A stretch of DNA of 64,000 bases from Bacteroidales bacterium UBA4179 (GCA_002381125.1 DFUT01000010.1:4050-68049); one strand, 5' to 3'; shown: positions 1 to 9,218, counted from the stretch's first letter. Translations and numbers: made by a program. The notes: generated by a model from the letters alone, not told the origin.

Positions 1-480
1 TTCAGCGTCTCTTATTTTCAGACAAGAATAAAAAATTTATTGAAAAGACGAGATGAACTACAAAAATATTACCGTAATAAAGATAATTTTGAATCCGAAA
101 TCGATGAAACCTCATCCTTACATTATTTAATAAATAAACAAGATGCCGATTTTCTTAAATCGGTAGATACTTTCATACAAAGCCATCTGGATGATAATAA
201 TTTTACAGTAGAAGATCTCGCAAGAGAAATGGGAATGAGCCGAACTGTGTTTTTTAAAAAAATGAAAGGGCTAACCGGTTTATCTCCTATTGAATACATT
301 CGCGAAATAAGAATGCATGAGGCAGCCAAATTACTAAAAACAGGAAAATATAATGTCAAAGATGTTTCTTACATAGTAGGAATTTCCGACACTAAATATT
401 TCACAAAATGCTTCAAGAAAAAATACAATACTACTCCCAGTGAATTTAAGAAGAAACACATAAACAGGACAATCGATTAA
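1..480 (+). CDS. Hybrid two-component regulator, C-terminal AraC-type part (5' truncated by window)
   Basis: The reading frame is open from base 1, so the start lies outside the window; 159 codons are visible. The first residues (RIKNLLKRRDEL) match the linker that follows the receiver domain in Bacteroidota hybrid two-component (HTCS) regulators. The rest is a complete AraC/XylS DNA-binding domain: first helix-turn-helix at FTVEDLAREMGMSRTVFF, second at VKDVSYIVGISDTKYF, ending in the family signature FKKKYNTTPSEFKK. Such proteins sense glycan breakdown products in the periplasm and switch on adjacent polysaccharide-use genes. DUF4861, uxaC and uxaE start 2 bp downstream, so a uronate-containing glycan is the inferred trigger. 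A plain AraC regulator is possible, but the linker favours HTCS. Confidence 0.85.
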   Translation, partial: FSVSYFQTRIKNLLKRRDELQKYYRNKDNFESEIDETSSLHYLINKQDADFLKSVDTFIQSHLDDNNFTVEDLAREMGMSRTVFFKKMKGLTGLSPIEYIREIRMHEAAKLLKTGKYNVKDVSYIVGISDTKYFTKCFKKKYNTTPSEFKKKHINRTID

Positions 481-482
481 TT

Positions 483-1685
483 ATGAAAACAAGACTGATT
501 TTTCTTTTAATTTCCATCTATTGGGGTCAAGAGATTTATTCTCAACATATAATGGTTAAGAACTTATCGCCTCACCCCCAAAAAGATTACATAGTAGAGA
601 TTCCGATAGAAAAATTATCGCTATCTTTGGCTAATTACATTATTGTGACAGAAAAAGGCGAAGAACTGCCAATTGAAGTCGTTTCTGATTTGAAAGGCAA
701 TCAAAAAGCGATTTTCCCGATCGCTCAATTACCTGCAAATGCAACCGAAGAGTTTTCCATAAAAAAAGGTTTTGCTCACAACTATCCAAAACGCACATAC
801 GCTGAATTGGCTCATAAAATAGGCGGAAAATTTGTAAATAACAAATACGAAGGAGATTTTTCGTGGGTTAAGCCCAATTATCTTCGGGTTCCCGACGGAT
901 TTACCGATCATGCCTATTTTGTTAAATATGAAGGACCCGGTTGGGAAAGCGATAAGGTTGGATTCCGTTTTTATTTGGATTGGCGCAATGCAATAGATAT
1001 TTTCGGGAAAAAAACGCCGCACATCGTATTGCCTTTTGTGGGAGTAGACGGTTACGACAATTATCATAAAATGGCTGTTTGGGGAATGGATAATATGAAA
1101 GTTGGTGAATCACTCGGTATAGGATCCATTGCTATATGGAATGGGAACAAAGCGGTAAGAGTAGAAGACAGAGATAGTGTAATCTGCTTCATTCCTGCCG
1201 ATGGAAAAATTCGTTCTCAGGTAATGACTAGTTATTATGGCTGGAATGCAAATGGAACAAAATGCAACCTGCAATCGCTGATAACTATCGATGCGGGAAG
1301 TAGAGCTTCGCACATGGAGCTAAAAATAGATAAAAATATAGAGAATATTGCCACCGGAATAAGGAAGGATAAGAATGCCGAACTAATCATTCCCGAAAAT
1401 TCAAACGGTGAATGGACATATATAGCTACATTTGGCAAACAAAGTCTGAACAACGACATGATGGGATTAGCCATTTTCTACAAAGAAAAGCAACTCGAAA
1501 AAATAACGGAAGACAATCTCAATCATGTGATCATACTCAAACCTGAAAACGGCTATGTCGAATATTATTTCATGACAACTTGGGAACTCGATTGGGAACC
1601 GGTAAAAGACAAAGCAACATTTGACAAATGTATCAACGAAGTATTATACAGATTAAACCATCCGGTTTCAATTACAATAAACTAA
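483..1685 (+). CDS. DUF4861 family secreted protein
   Basis: A 400-residue protein with an N-terminal hydrophobic signal segment ending near IYSQ, so probably exported to the periplasm. The body resembles the DUF4861 family, which is recurrent in Bacteroidota pectin, rhamnogalacturonan and other uronate-polysaccharide loci; I do not know a settled activity for it. It is rich in aromatic residues (for example GWESDKVGFRFYLDWRNAID), typical of carbohydrate-active folds. It begins 2 bp after the regulator and 31 bp before uxaC, so the genes are probably co-transcribed. A role in handling a uronate-containing oligosaccharide is inferred from context only. Confidence 0.75.
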   Translation: MKTRLIFLLISIYWGQEIYSQHIMVKNLSPHPQKDYIVEIPIEKLSLSLANYIIVTEKGEELPIEVVSDLKGNQKAIFPIAQLPANATEEFSIKKGFAHNYPKRTYAELAHKIGGKFVNNKYEGDFSWVKPNYLRVPDGFTDHAYFVKYEGPGWESDKVGFRFYLDWRNAIDIFGKKTPHIVLPFVGVDGYDNYHKMAVWGMDNMKVGESLGIGSIAIWNGNKAVRVEDRDSVICFIPADGKIRSQVMTSYYGWNANGTKCNLQSLITIDAGSRASHMELKIDKNIENIATGIRKDKNAELIIPENSNGEWTYIATFGKQSLNNDMMGLAIFYKEKQLEKITEDNLNHVIILKPENGYVEYYFMTTWELDWEPVKDKATFDKCINEVLYRLNHPVSITIN

Positions 1686-1716
1686 AAAACTGTTTGATTT
1701 CTAAAAATATATAGCT

Positions 1717-3126
1717 ATGAAAAAAAGTTTTATTCACGAAGATTTCTTACTTCAAACCGACGCAGCGAAAGAACTGTATCACAAACATGCCGCAAAAATG
1801 CCTATCATCGATTACCATTGCCATTTGAATCCGGCATATATTGCAGACGACCATCAATTTGACAATTTGGGGCAAATATGGCTTGAGGGCGATCACTATA
1901 AATGGCGCGCCATGCGGACCAATGGTGTTGATGAACGATATTGCACGGGTAAAGATACATCGGATTGGGAAAAATTTGAAAAGTGGGCAGAAACAGTACC
2001 CTACACTATGCGAAATCCGTTATATCATTGGACACATCTCGAACTGAAAACGGCGTTTGGAGTAGAAGATATTCTGAGTCCGAAAACGGCTAAAAAAATT
2101 TATGACATTTGCACCGAAAAACTACGTACCCCTGAATTTTCTGCTCGCGGACTATTGAAAAAATTCAATGTGGAAACCGTTTGCACAACAGACGATCCGG
2201 TGGATAGCCTCGAACATCACTTTGCTTTGAAAAAAGAAGGTTTCGAAATAAAAGTACTGCCTGCATGGCGTCCCGACAAAGCAATGGCGGTTGAAAATCC
2301 CACAAAATACCGCGCTTATGTGGAAAAACTCTCGAAAGTTTCCGGAGTAACCATCAGCAAATTTTCCGACCTAATTGAAGCATTACGCAAACGCCACGAT
2401 TTTTTTGCAAGCGCAGGTTGTAAATTATCCGATCACGGGATAGAAGAATTCTACGCCGAACCCTATACACAAGCAGAAATCGACTCTATATTCAACAAGG
2501 TATATGGAGGGAAAGAACTATCTCAAGAAGAAATCCTGAAATTCAAATCAGCCATGCTTTACGAAGGTGCCGTTATGGATTGGGAAAAAGGATGGACACA
2601 ACAGTTTCACTATGGCGCTATCCGCGACAACAATACCCGAATGTTTAGGAAGTTGGGACCCGACACCGGATTCGATTCCATCGGCGATTTCACGGTGGCA
2701 AAAAACATGAGTCGTTTTCTTGACCGATTAGACGTAGACAACAAACTGGCCAAAACCATCATTTATAATATCAATCCAAGAGATAACGATCTGGTAGCAA
2801 CAATGATAGGCAACTTCCAAGATGGTTCTGTTCCCGGTAAAATCCAATTCGGTGCCGCATGGTGGTTTCTCGATCAGAAAACAGGAATAGAAGCACAATT
2901 GACCTCACTTTCCAATATGGGACTGTTGAGCCGTTTTGTGGGCATGCTTACCGACTCTCGCAGTTTTCTCTCTTATCCGCGTCACGAATATTTTCGTCGA
3001 ATCTTATGTAACCTTCTCGGCAACGATGTGGAAAACGGCCTGCTCCCGGCATCCGAAATGGAATTCTTGGGAGAGATGGTCGAAAACATTTCGTATTACA
3101 ATGCGAAAAACTATTTCAATTTTTAA
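1717..3126 (+). CDS. uxaC: Glucuronate isomerase (uronate isomerase)
   Basis: At 469 residues this has the usual length of UxaC, an amidohydrolase-superfamily enzyme that converts D-glucuronate to D-fructuronate and D-galacturonate to D-tagaturonate in the cytoplasm. The N-terminal metal-binding HxH pair lies at about residues 34-36 (IDYHCHLNP), followed by the family-typical DNLGQIWLEGDHYKWRAMR segment. Other conserved stretches are CTTDDPVD, LPAWRPDKAM and the C-terminal LTDSRSFLSYPRHEYFRRIL. It lies between a DUF4861 gene and uxaE, which takes up its product, so the assignment is supported by both sequence and neighbours. Confidence 0.96.
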   Translation: MKKSFIHEDFLLQTDAAKELYHKHAAKMPIIDYHCHLNPAYIADDHQFDNLGQIWLEGDHYKWRAMRTNGVDERYCTGKDTSDWEKFEKWAETVPYTMRNPLYHWTHLELKTAFGVEDILSPKTAKKIYDICTEKLRTPEFSARGLLKKFNVETVCTTDDPVDSLEHHFALKKEGFEIKVLPAWRPDKAMAVENPTKYRAYVEKLSKVSGVTISKFSDLIEALRKRHDFFASAGCKLSDHGIEEFYAEPYTQAEIDSIFNKVYGGKELSQEEILKFKSAMLYEGAVMDWEKGWTQQFHYGAIRDNNTRMFRKLGPDTGFDSIGDFTVAKNMSRFLDRLDVDNKLAKTIIYNINPRDNDLVATMIGNFQDGSVPGKIQFGAAWWFLDQKTGIEAQLTSLSNMGLLSRFVGMLTDSRSFLSYPRHEYFRRILCNLLGNDVENGLLPASEMEFLGEMVENISYYNAKNYFNF

Positions 3127-3155
3127 AATTATTAACTCACTAAAATACATTTATT

Positions 3156-4406
3156 ATGATGAAATTAGGAAAATACAGCTTTGGCGTAGGTGACCGATTC
3201 TCGCACCAAGGCAAAGCCCAATTGAGAGCATTAATGAGGGCAAACAAGGCCGGATTGGAAATTATACCGGTATGGAATAAATCGAACCGTGAACACATGT
3301 ATGTAAAATCCCATCCGGCTGATGTGAGAAAAGAGGCCGATGAAGCCGTAAAAGCATTGAATTACAAGGGTCCCTACTTTGTAGATGCGGATCACATCAA
3401 TTTGGACACCGTTGCTCCTTTTGTTGAAGTTTCCGACTTTTTCACCCTTGATGTGGCTGCATCAATAGGAAAGAAAAGCGAAAAAGAAGAAGTAGAAACT
3501 TTTATTTCCTCCTGCGAAAAATATATGGGACAATTGCACGTTCCCGGTATCGTAGAACCATTGGAAATTACCCATCAACTTTTGGAGGAAATAGCAAATA
3601 AATTTTTGGCGGCAACGCAACAAGCATCCGAAATATATACTTATCTGAAAAAAGAAAAAGGAGAAGGGAATTTTATCACCGAAGTATCTATGGACGAAGT
3701 GGAAACACCTCAAACACCGGTAGAAATGCTGTTTATCTTGAAAATGCTGGCCGATAAAAGTGTTCCCGTCCAAACGATCGCTCCCAAATTTACAGGAAGA
3801 TTCAACAAAGGAGTCGATTATGTAGGTGATCTCGATCAGTTTGCAAAAGAATTTGAAGAAGATGTTCTTGTTATCGATTTTGCGGTAAAAGAATTCGGTC
3901 TCCCTGAAGAACTAAAACTCAGCGTACATTCCGGAAGCGATAAATTCTCCATTTATCCGATCATGGCAAAAATCATTAATAAATATGACAAAGGCCTGCA
4001 TCTGAAAACGGCCGGAACAACCTGGCTCGAAGAAGTGATAGGTTTATCGATTTCAGGAAACGATGGACTGGATGTTGCAAAAAAAATATATGCAAGCGCT
4101 TATGATAAAAGGGAGAAATTGTGTGCACCTTATGCTGATGTGATTGATATCGATCCAAACAAATTACCTTCTGTAAATGAAGTAAACGGTTGGTCAGGAG
4201 AAAAATTTGCCAATACGCTACGCCATATCCCGGATCATCCTGACTACAATCCCAACTTCCGCCAGTTAATCCATGTAGCTTACCCGGTGGCCGCAGAAAT
4301 GGGGAGAGAATTTACCGATTTACTCAAGAAATATGCCGATATCATAGGCACTTGTGTAGAAGAAAACATTTATGACAGGCATATAAAAAGATTATTCAAT
4401 CTATAA
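3156..4406 (+). CDS. uxaE: D-tagaturonate epimerase (UxaE family)
   Basis: A 416-residue member of the UxaE family (tagaturonate/fructuronate 3-epimerase, first described in Thermotoga). It opens with LGKYSFGVGDRFSHQGKAQL, a hallmark of the family, and contains VDADHINLDTV and LHLKTAGTTWLEE. The enzyme interconverts D-tagaturonate and D-fructuronate, so galacturonate can join the glucuronate route without tagaturonate reductase UxaB. It follows uxaC by 29 bp in the same orientation and a terminator follows it. No uxuA, uxuB or kdgK is in the window. Assignment rests on recognisable family sequence plus pairing with uxaC. Confidence 0.88.
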   Translation: MMKLGKYSFGVGDRFSHQGKAQLRALMRANKAGLEIIPVWNKSNREHMYVKSHPADVRKEADEAVKALNYKGPYFVDADHINLDTVAPFVEVSDFFTLDVAASIGKKSEKEEVETFISSCEKYMGQLHVPGIVEPLEITHQLLEEIANKFLAATQQASEIYTYLKKEKGEGNFITEVSMDEVETPQTPVEMLFILKMLADKSVPVQTIAPKFTGRFNKGVDYVGDLDQFAKEFEEDVLVIDFAVKEFGLPEELKLSVHSGSDKFSIYPIMAKIINKYDKGLHLKTAGTTWLEEVIGLSISGNDGLDVAKKIYASAYDKREKLCAPYADVIDIDPNKLPSVNEVNGWSGEKFANTLRHIPDHPDYNPNFRQLIHVAYPVAAEMGREFTDLLKKYADIIGTCVEENIYDRHIKRLFNL

Positions 4407-4430
4407 AAAGATTTTATTCTTTCTCACGCG

Positions 4431-4462
4431 AAAAGCCTGTTCCAAAGCGAATAGGCTTTTTT
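4431..4462 (+). terminator. Intrinsic terminator after uxaE
   Basis: AAAAGCCT (4431-4438) pairs with AGGCTTTT (4453-4460), and a run of six T follows from 4457. It lies 25 bp after the uxaE stop and overlaps the end of the convergent gene at 4461, so it may act in both directions. Confidence 0.8.
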
Positions 4463-5573
4463 ATTCTCCTTTGTCATTTAAAGAATTCGATTTTTCCTTT
4501 AAATGACGAACCATAAGAATCGTATTTTTCAAGTATTCGTATTCCAATTCGAAACATTCCGAAAAAAGGTTATTCCCAAGATTATCTTCTATCTGCGCTT
4601 CCGTCCATAACTTCCCTCCCTCAAGATGCATACCATTGAACAACTCCTCTTCTTCAATGTCGGACACGTACAAAAAGATCAACCGCTTGGTGTTTTCATT
4701 TTCGAAAACATATTTCAATAAAAACCGAACGGGAATATTTTCGTTTTGGCATTCCTCTCGAATAATGTTTCGTGCTACTTCGTCGGGATTTAAATTGTTA
4801 AAATCGATAAATCGCTCAAAAGGGTAATCCAACTTGCCGGGATCCAACAAACAAGCCTCGTCTCGATTTTTAAGATAAAACTTTCCTTTATATATAAATG
4901 CAATCCTTACTACGGGATGCATGAGTTTATTTTTTAATTCTTTGGAAACGGACTTGGCTATTTTCCCCTTCACATTGCCATGCTCATTCACAACAGGCAG
5001 CCATTCTTCCTTTTTGAGTTGCCTGTCAAGCAGGTGCAAACGCATTATTTCCATCACAATGATGGTAATCAAAATAATTTGAAAAATGGTAATTACGGCC
5101 AACCTATTGAGAAAAGGAGCATCAGAAGTAGAAAATATAAAAAAAGCAAGTACCAGCAACAAATGAATGGAGAGCCCATATTGTGTTTGAAAAGCCACCC
5201 TAAACGATTCACTCAAATAATTCTTAACCAGCGAATTGGCATTTTTTGCGAGACGAAAAATGATTTTCGACCGTGAAAGACGGGAGACAATCAACGACAG
5301 AACAAAAATAATTTCGATCAGAACAAATGTCCCGAATTCGTCAATTCGAGGCGCAATAAAAAAAGACAATAAAAATGAGATGACAAACGTGATAAGCGAA
5401 AGGTCATAAATCAATCTGCTCTGCTTTTTAACAACAAGAGAAGCCACCGCAGACAACGCTGCGGCAATAAGCAAAGCCAACCTTAGATCCACTCTTCCGA
5501 TAAGAAAAGAAAAAACGAGAAAAGGAATAAGACCAAAGGCAGGGTTTTTTAACAACTTTCGTATAACATCCAT
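4461..5573 (-). CDS. Membrane protein with C-terminal Nudix-like domain
   Basis: I use the ATG at 5573 (MDVIRKLLKNP, 370 residues); a longer frame would overlap the end of lipA and has no better start. The N-terminal half holds about five or six hydrophobic segments (for example PAFGLIPFLVFSFLIGR, YDLSLITFVISFLLSFFI, LSIHLLLVLAFFIF, RLAVITIFQIILITIIVM). The C-terminal half reads as a Nudix-like fold: a Nudix-box-like stretch ARNIIREECQNENIP keeps the REE core, but the leading glycine is not evident. Catalysis is therefore uncertain. It follows lipA by 61 bp and may share its transcript. Substrate and role are unknown to me. Confidence 0.7.
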   Translation of the reverse strand: MDVIRKLLKNPAFGLIPFLVFSFLIGRVDLRLALLIAAALSAVASLVVKKQSRLIYDLSLITFVISFLLSFFIAPRIDEFGTFVLIEIIFVLSLIVSRLSRSKIIFRLAKNANSLVKNYLSESFRVAFQTQYGLSIHLLLVLAFFIFSTSDAPFLNRLAVITIFQIILITIIVMEIMRLHLLDRQLKKEEWLPVVNEHGNVKGKIAKSVSKELKNKLMHPVVRIAFIYKGKFYLKNRDEACLLDPGKLDYPFERFIDFNNLNPDEVARNIIREECQNENIPVRFLLKYVFENENTKRLIFLYVSDIEEEELFNGMHLEGGKLWTEAQIEDNLGNNLFSECFELEYEYLKNTILMVRHLKEKSNSLNDKGE

Positions 5574-5634
5574 ATTCACACAAAAGACAATCGATAGTCT
5601 CGCTATAATAACAACTGCCAACCGCTTTTGTTCC

Positions 5635-6558
5635 TTACGGGCGAAAATAAATGTCTGCGTGATAAGATGAGCGCACAAGCGGGCCGCTTACAACGGTGTG
5701 AAACCCTTTCCCAAGGGCTACCTCTCGAAATTCATCAAATGTATGGGGATGAATGTATTCCCTCACGGGATAATGTTTGCGAGAAGGCTGCAAATACTGC
5801 CCAATGGTGAGCGAACGACAGCCAACAGCCAGCAAGTCATCCATTAGTTCGTAAATTTCATCGCGCGTTTCACCCAGACCCACCATGATACCCGATTTCG
5901 ACAAAATGCCATTCTCGGCAATACGAGCCAACGTTTTCAGGCTTACGTCGTACTTGGCGGCACTACGTATCTGTGGCGTCAGGCGACGAACGGTTTCCAT
6001 ATTATGTGCCATCACATTGGGTTGGGCAGCACAAACCTTGTCGATAAGTTCCTCTTTTGCTTGAAAATCGGGCACAAGAATTTCGATAGTCGTATGCGGA
6101 TTTTCCTCTCGAACCGCTTCAATAGTCTTGACCCAATGTTCGGCACCCAGATCCGGCAAATCATCACGATCGACCGAGGTAATAACAACGTGTCTCAACT
6201 TCATCAATTTAACCGACTGAGCCACATTTTCCGGCTCAGCCGGATCCAATGCCAGTGGGCGTCCGGTCCGCGTATTGCAGAACTTACACGACCGAGTGCA
6301 AATGTCGCCGCCAATCATAAAAGTAGCCGTCCCCCTATCCCAACACTCGCCCATATTTGGACAACGCCCGCTGGAACAAATGGTGTGCAAACCATGCGAT
6401 TCCACAATCTTTTTCGTTTGGGTAAAACGCTCGGTTTCGCCGAGTTTTATTTTCAGCCAATCGGGTTTTTTTATATGCATTGATGAATGCGGGTTTATTG
6501 CATCATCGCCCGTTTTGTTGCGTTCGTTTACAGAAAAAGAGGAAGACTGTTTTTTCAT
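5635..6558 (-). CDS. lipA: Lipoyl synthase
   Basis: A 307-residue radical-SAM enzyme that inserts two sulfurs into protein-bound octanoate to make the lipoyl cofactor of 2-oxoacid dehydrogenases and the glycine cleavage system. Auxiliary cluster cysteines are at about 61, 66 and 72 (CSSGRCPNMGEC), the radical-SAM CxxxCxxC at 87, 91 and 94 (CTRSCKFC), and the C-terminal RSSYHA supplies the conserved serine ligand. Length and motifs match the family exactly. GcvT, a component of the lipoate-dependent glycine cleavage system, is encoded at 53 kb. No lipB is nearby. Confidence 0.97.
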   Translation of the reverse strand: MKKQSSSFSVNERNKTGDDAINPHSSMHIKKPDWLKIKLGETERFTQTKKIVESHGLHTICSSGRCPNMGECWDRGTATFMIGGDICTRSCKFCNTRTGRPLALDPAEPENVAQSVKLMKLRHVVITSVDRDDLPDLGAEHWVKTIEAVREENPHTTIEILVPDFQAKEELIDKVCAAQPNVMAHNMETVRRLTPQIRSAAKYDVSLKTLARIAENGILSKSGIMVGLGETRDEIYELMDDLLAVGCRSLTIGQYLQPSRKHYPVREYIHPHTFDEFREVALGKGFHTVVSGPLVRSSYHADIYFRP

Positions 6559-6628
6559 TGTTTATCGTCAGATTTCAACACATCATTTGATGTATACAAC
6601 AAAATCGCATCGATTTGCGAAACAAAAA

Positions 6629-8788
6629 TCACAGGTTCTTTTTGTAAAAATCGATCACCTTTTTATACAAATACGTCCGCGCATTACCGCCATAAATGGA
6701 ATGATCTTTGTCGGGAAACACAAACACGTCGAACGGCTTGTCTGCCGCAATGAGCGCCCGAGCATATTCTATCGTATGCTGAAAATGCACATTATCATCG
6801 GCCGAACCATGAATCAGGAGCAAATTGCCCTGCAAGTTGCCGGCAAGTTTCACCGCCGAACCGTTATCGTATCCGCGCGGATTTTGTTGGGGAGTCCGCA
6901 TATACCGTTCGGTATAAACGGTATCGTAAAAACGCCAATCGGTGACCGGCGCTATGGCCACACCGGCATTGAAAATGCCTTTACCGCGACTCATGCTCAT
7001 CAATACATTATATCCCCCATAACTCCATCCCCAAATCCCAATGCAATTTTTATCGATATAGGGAAGATTGCCCAAGTGGCGAGCAGCCATCACCTGATCA
7101 TCCGCTTCTTTTGTACCGAGATTCAAATAGATTTGCTTTCTGAACTCTTCCCCGCGTGCAGCTGTTCCGCGCCCATCCACACATGCCACCACAAACCCTT
7201 CGTTCAACAAGGCATATTCCCAATCAATGTTATAACGATCGACCACCAGCTGCGAATTGGGACCACCGTATTGAATCATTATCAACGGATATTTTTTGGA
7301 AGGGTCAAAATTTGCCGGCTTCAATATCCAACCGTTCAACTGCGTAATACCGTCGGCAGCGGGAACGGTTATAAACTCCTTTCTTGGCAATCCTGCTTCG
7401 GTCACTCGTTGCAAAACATCTGCATTGTCTTCAAGCAATCGCACCATTTTTCCATTGGCATCGTGTAACGAAATCACGTTAGGCGTATGGAGATCGGACC
7501 ACCGATTGACAAAATACTTCCCATTCTTACTGAACGAGGCCGTATTGTAACCCGGTTTCGAAGAAAGTTTTTCGGAACGCCCCTTATCGATATTGATCTT
7601 GTAAACGTTTCGGCGCAAAGGACTTTCGTCGGCTGCCACATAAAACACGGTATTGGTTTGCGGATCAACCATCGGCAAATCGGTCACATCATAACTGCCC
7701 GAGGTGAGCTGTTTTTGCAACGTACCTGTCAAGCCATAAATATAAATGTGGCTGTAACCGTCTTTTTCGGAAATATAAGTAAATCTGTCCGGTAAAAAAT
7801 GAATGGACTTGAGAAAATCGGAATCGATATAATACGAATTTTCATCGCGAAGAATAAGTTTGGCAATCGTGGTACGTGGACTAGCAAAATACATATCGAA
7901 ACGGTTCTGATCGCGGTTGAGCGTCATCACAGCCAATTGATCCGGATTATTCGTGAAGGCAATTCGCGGAATGTAACCTCCATGTTCCAAAGGCACATCC
8001 ACGGTACGGATGGTTTTTGCAGCGATATTGAACACTCGACATTCCACTCGTGGGTTTTTTTCTCCCGCTTTGGGGTATTTGTATGCATAAAAATCGGGAT
8101 ACAATTGTTCGTTAAACGTCTGAAAACGATATTGCGGAATTTCCGATTCGTCGGTACGCACGTAAGCCAGAAATTTGTTGTCGGGCGAAAACTCCATTAA
8201 TCGCGTCACGCCAAACTCCTCTTCATACACCCAACACGTCATGCCATTAAGAATCTTGTCCGGCTCGCCGTCTTTCGTCACCTGCGATTCGGTAGAGAAA
8301 TCGAATTTTACCAACCAAATATTGTTGTCGCATACGTAAGCCAGCATCTTGCTGTCGGGAGAAAAAACAGGAATCCTCTGCTTGCTTTCGTTATCGGTAA
8401 GTTTACGAACCAAGTTGCGGCGCACGTCATGATAATAATACGTAGCTTTAAAAGAATGCCGATAAATCTGTTCCCGATCGCGATACACCAACACCCGATT
8501 TTCATCGGGGCTCACCAAAAATCCCTCGAACGTATCAAAGGTGCATTCGCGCGCTTTGCGTGTACTGAAAAGCGTATCCACTGCCTTTCCTGTCGCATAC
8601 GAAAACTTGATCACGGCTGTGTTCTCGAAATTCGCCTGATAATAATGCATGCCATCTGCCGAAGACTCCATCGGCTTTATTCCGCGGGCAGCAAACTTTC
8701 CTCCCAAGATATCTTGCAGGGTATAATGCTGCGCCTGCAAAGTAATAACACTTGCTACACTAAAAAGCAAAACGAATATTTTTTTCAT
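6629..8788 (-). CDS. Dipeptidyl peptidase IV (S9 family)
   Basis: About 719 residues from the ATG at 8788 (MKKIFVLLFSVASV); another ATG two codons upstream exists, but it would abut the purine-rich AGAGGG directly. A signal peptide ends near LQAQ, so the enzyme is exported. The N-terminal eight-bladed propeller carries the DPP-IV glutamate motif (WVYEEEFGV), which anchors the free amino end of the substrate. The catalytic triad is Ser near 589 (GWSYGGY), Asp near 664 (HGSADDNVHFQ) and His near 696 (DKDHSIYGG). It removes X-Pro and X-Ala dipeptides. It is divergent from an M3 peptidase gene that shares the same promoter-region sequence, suggesting joint control of peptide use. Confidence 0.95.
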   Translation of the reverse strand: MKKIFVLLFSVASVITLQAQHYTLQDILGGKFAARGIKPMESSADGMHYYQANFENTAVIKFSYATGKAVDTLFSTRKARECTFDTFEGFLVSPDENRVLVYRDREQIYRHSFKATYYYHDVRRNLVRKLTDNESKQRIPVFSPDSKMLAYVCDNNIWLVKFDFSTESQVTKDGEPDKILNGMTCWVYEEEFGVTRLMEFSPDNKFLAYVRTDESEIPQYRFQTFNEQLYPDFYAYKYPKAGEKNPRVECRVFNIAAKTIRTVDVPLEHGGYIPRIAFTNNPDQLAVMTLNRDQNRFDMYFASPRTTIAKLILRDENSYYIDSDFLKSIHFLPDRFTYISEKDGYSHIYIYGLTGTLQKQLTSGSYDVTDLPMVDPQTNTVFYVAADESPLRRNVYKINIDKGRSEKLSSKPGYNTASFSKNGKYFVNRWSDLHTPNVISLHDANGKMVRLLEDNADVLQRVTEAGLPRKEFITVPAADGITQLNGWILKPANFDPSKKYPLIMIQYGGPNSQLVVDRYNIDWEYALLNEGFVVACVDGRGTAARGEEFRKQIYLNLGTKEADDQVMAARHLGNLPYIDKNCIGIWGWSYGGYNVLMSMSRGKGIFNAGVAIAPVTDWRFYDTVYTERYMRTPQQNPRGYDNGSAVKLAGNLQGNLLLIHGSADDNVHFQHTIEYARALIAADKPFDVFVFPDKDHSIYGGNARTYLYKKVIDFYKKNL

Positions 8789-8842
8789 CTCCATCCCTCT
8801 AGTTTTCTTATGTAAAATTCAACTTTTCAATCCGAGTTTCAC

Positions 8843-8874
8843 ACAAAAATACAGGATTATTTTCAATTTACACA
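8843..8874 (-). promoter_or_regulatory. Promoter region of DPP-IV gene (inverted copy)
   Basis: On the minus strand this 32-mer contains TATTTTTG, a match to the Bacteroidota -7 box TAnnTTTG, 55 bp before the start at 8788. It matches the sequence in front of the M3 peptidase gene at 29 of 32 positions. The -33 element is weak (CTG rather than TTTG). Confidence 0.6.
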
Positions 8875-8999
8875 GTAACCCGTAAAATTCCGTCCCAAAC
8901 AAATTCCGGTTACCGATTCGGTGGTTATACATACAATACCTCCTCATACCTTGTAGTTTGGTTTTATCAAAGAAGATGAGTTTTGCAAGTTTTTTGATG

Positions 9000-9043
9000 C
9001 TTCTTCTTCGCTTCTTCTTCGCTCTTTGTTCGCTCCAAGGCAG
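9000..9043. repeat. Tandem 11-bp pyrimidine-rich repeats (left arm)
   Basis: Four consecutive 11-mers: CTTCTTCTTCG (9000-9010), an identical copy (9011-9021), CTCTTTGTTCG (9022-9032) and the weaker CTCCAAGGCAG (9033-9043). Read on the minus strand the units are purine-rich, like the right arm read on the plus strand. Confidence 0.7.
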
Positions 9044-9102
9044 GAACAACACCACCGGATTCCCCGGGTTTGGGATAAGGTAAACCTGCAGATTTGCCGC
9101 AT

Positions 9103-9218
9103 GTGAAGCGGGATACAGCGGCGGAGACGGAGCGAACTTTATGCGAGAATGACGCAAGGGTGATGCAAGCATGGAGCGAGGATGGTGCAGCCTTGGTACG
9201 GACTTGGTACGGGGAAGG
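9103..9218. repeat. Degenerate 11-bp purine-rich repeats (right arm)
   Basis: The stretch divides into units of 11 bases (one of 12) such as GTGAAGCGGGA, TACAGCGGCGG, AGACGGAGCGA, ATGCGAGAATG, ACGCAAGGGTG, AGCGAGGATGG and TACGGACTTGG, with one 5-base interruption at 9136-9140. The loose consensus is nnGCnAGnnTG. The division is by eye. Confidence 0.5.

Noticed and set aside
6275..7468. Long plus-strand open frame (397 codons) antisense to the DPP-IV gene
   Set aside because: It mirrors the codon pattern of the peptidase and overlaps lipA and the peptidase; the protein has no recognisable domain or plausible start context.
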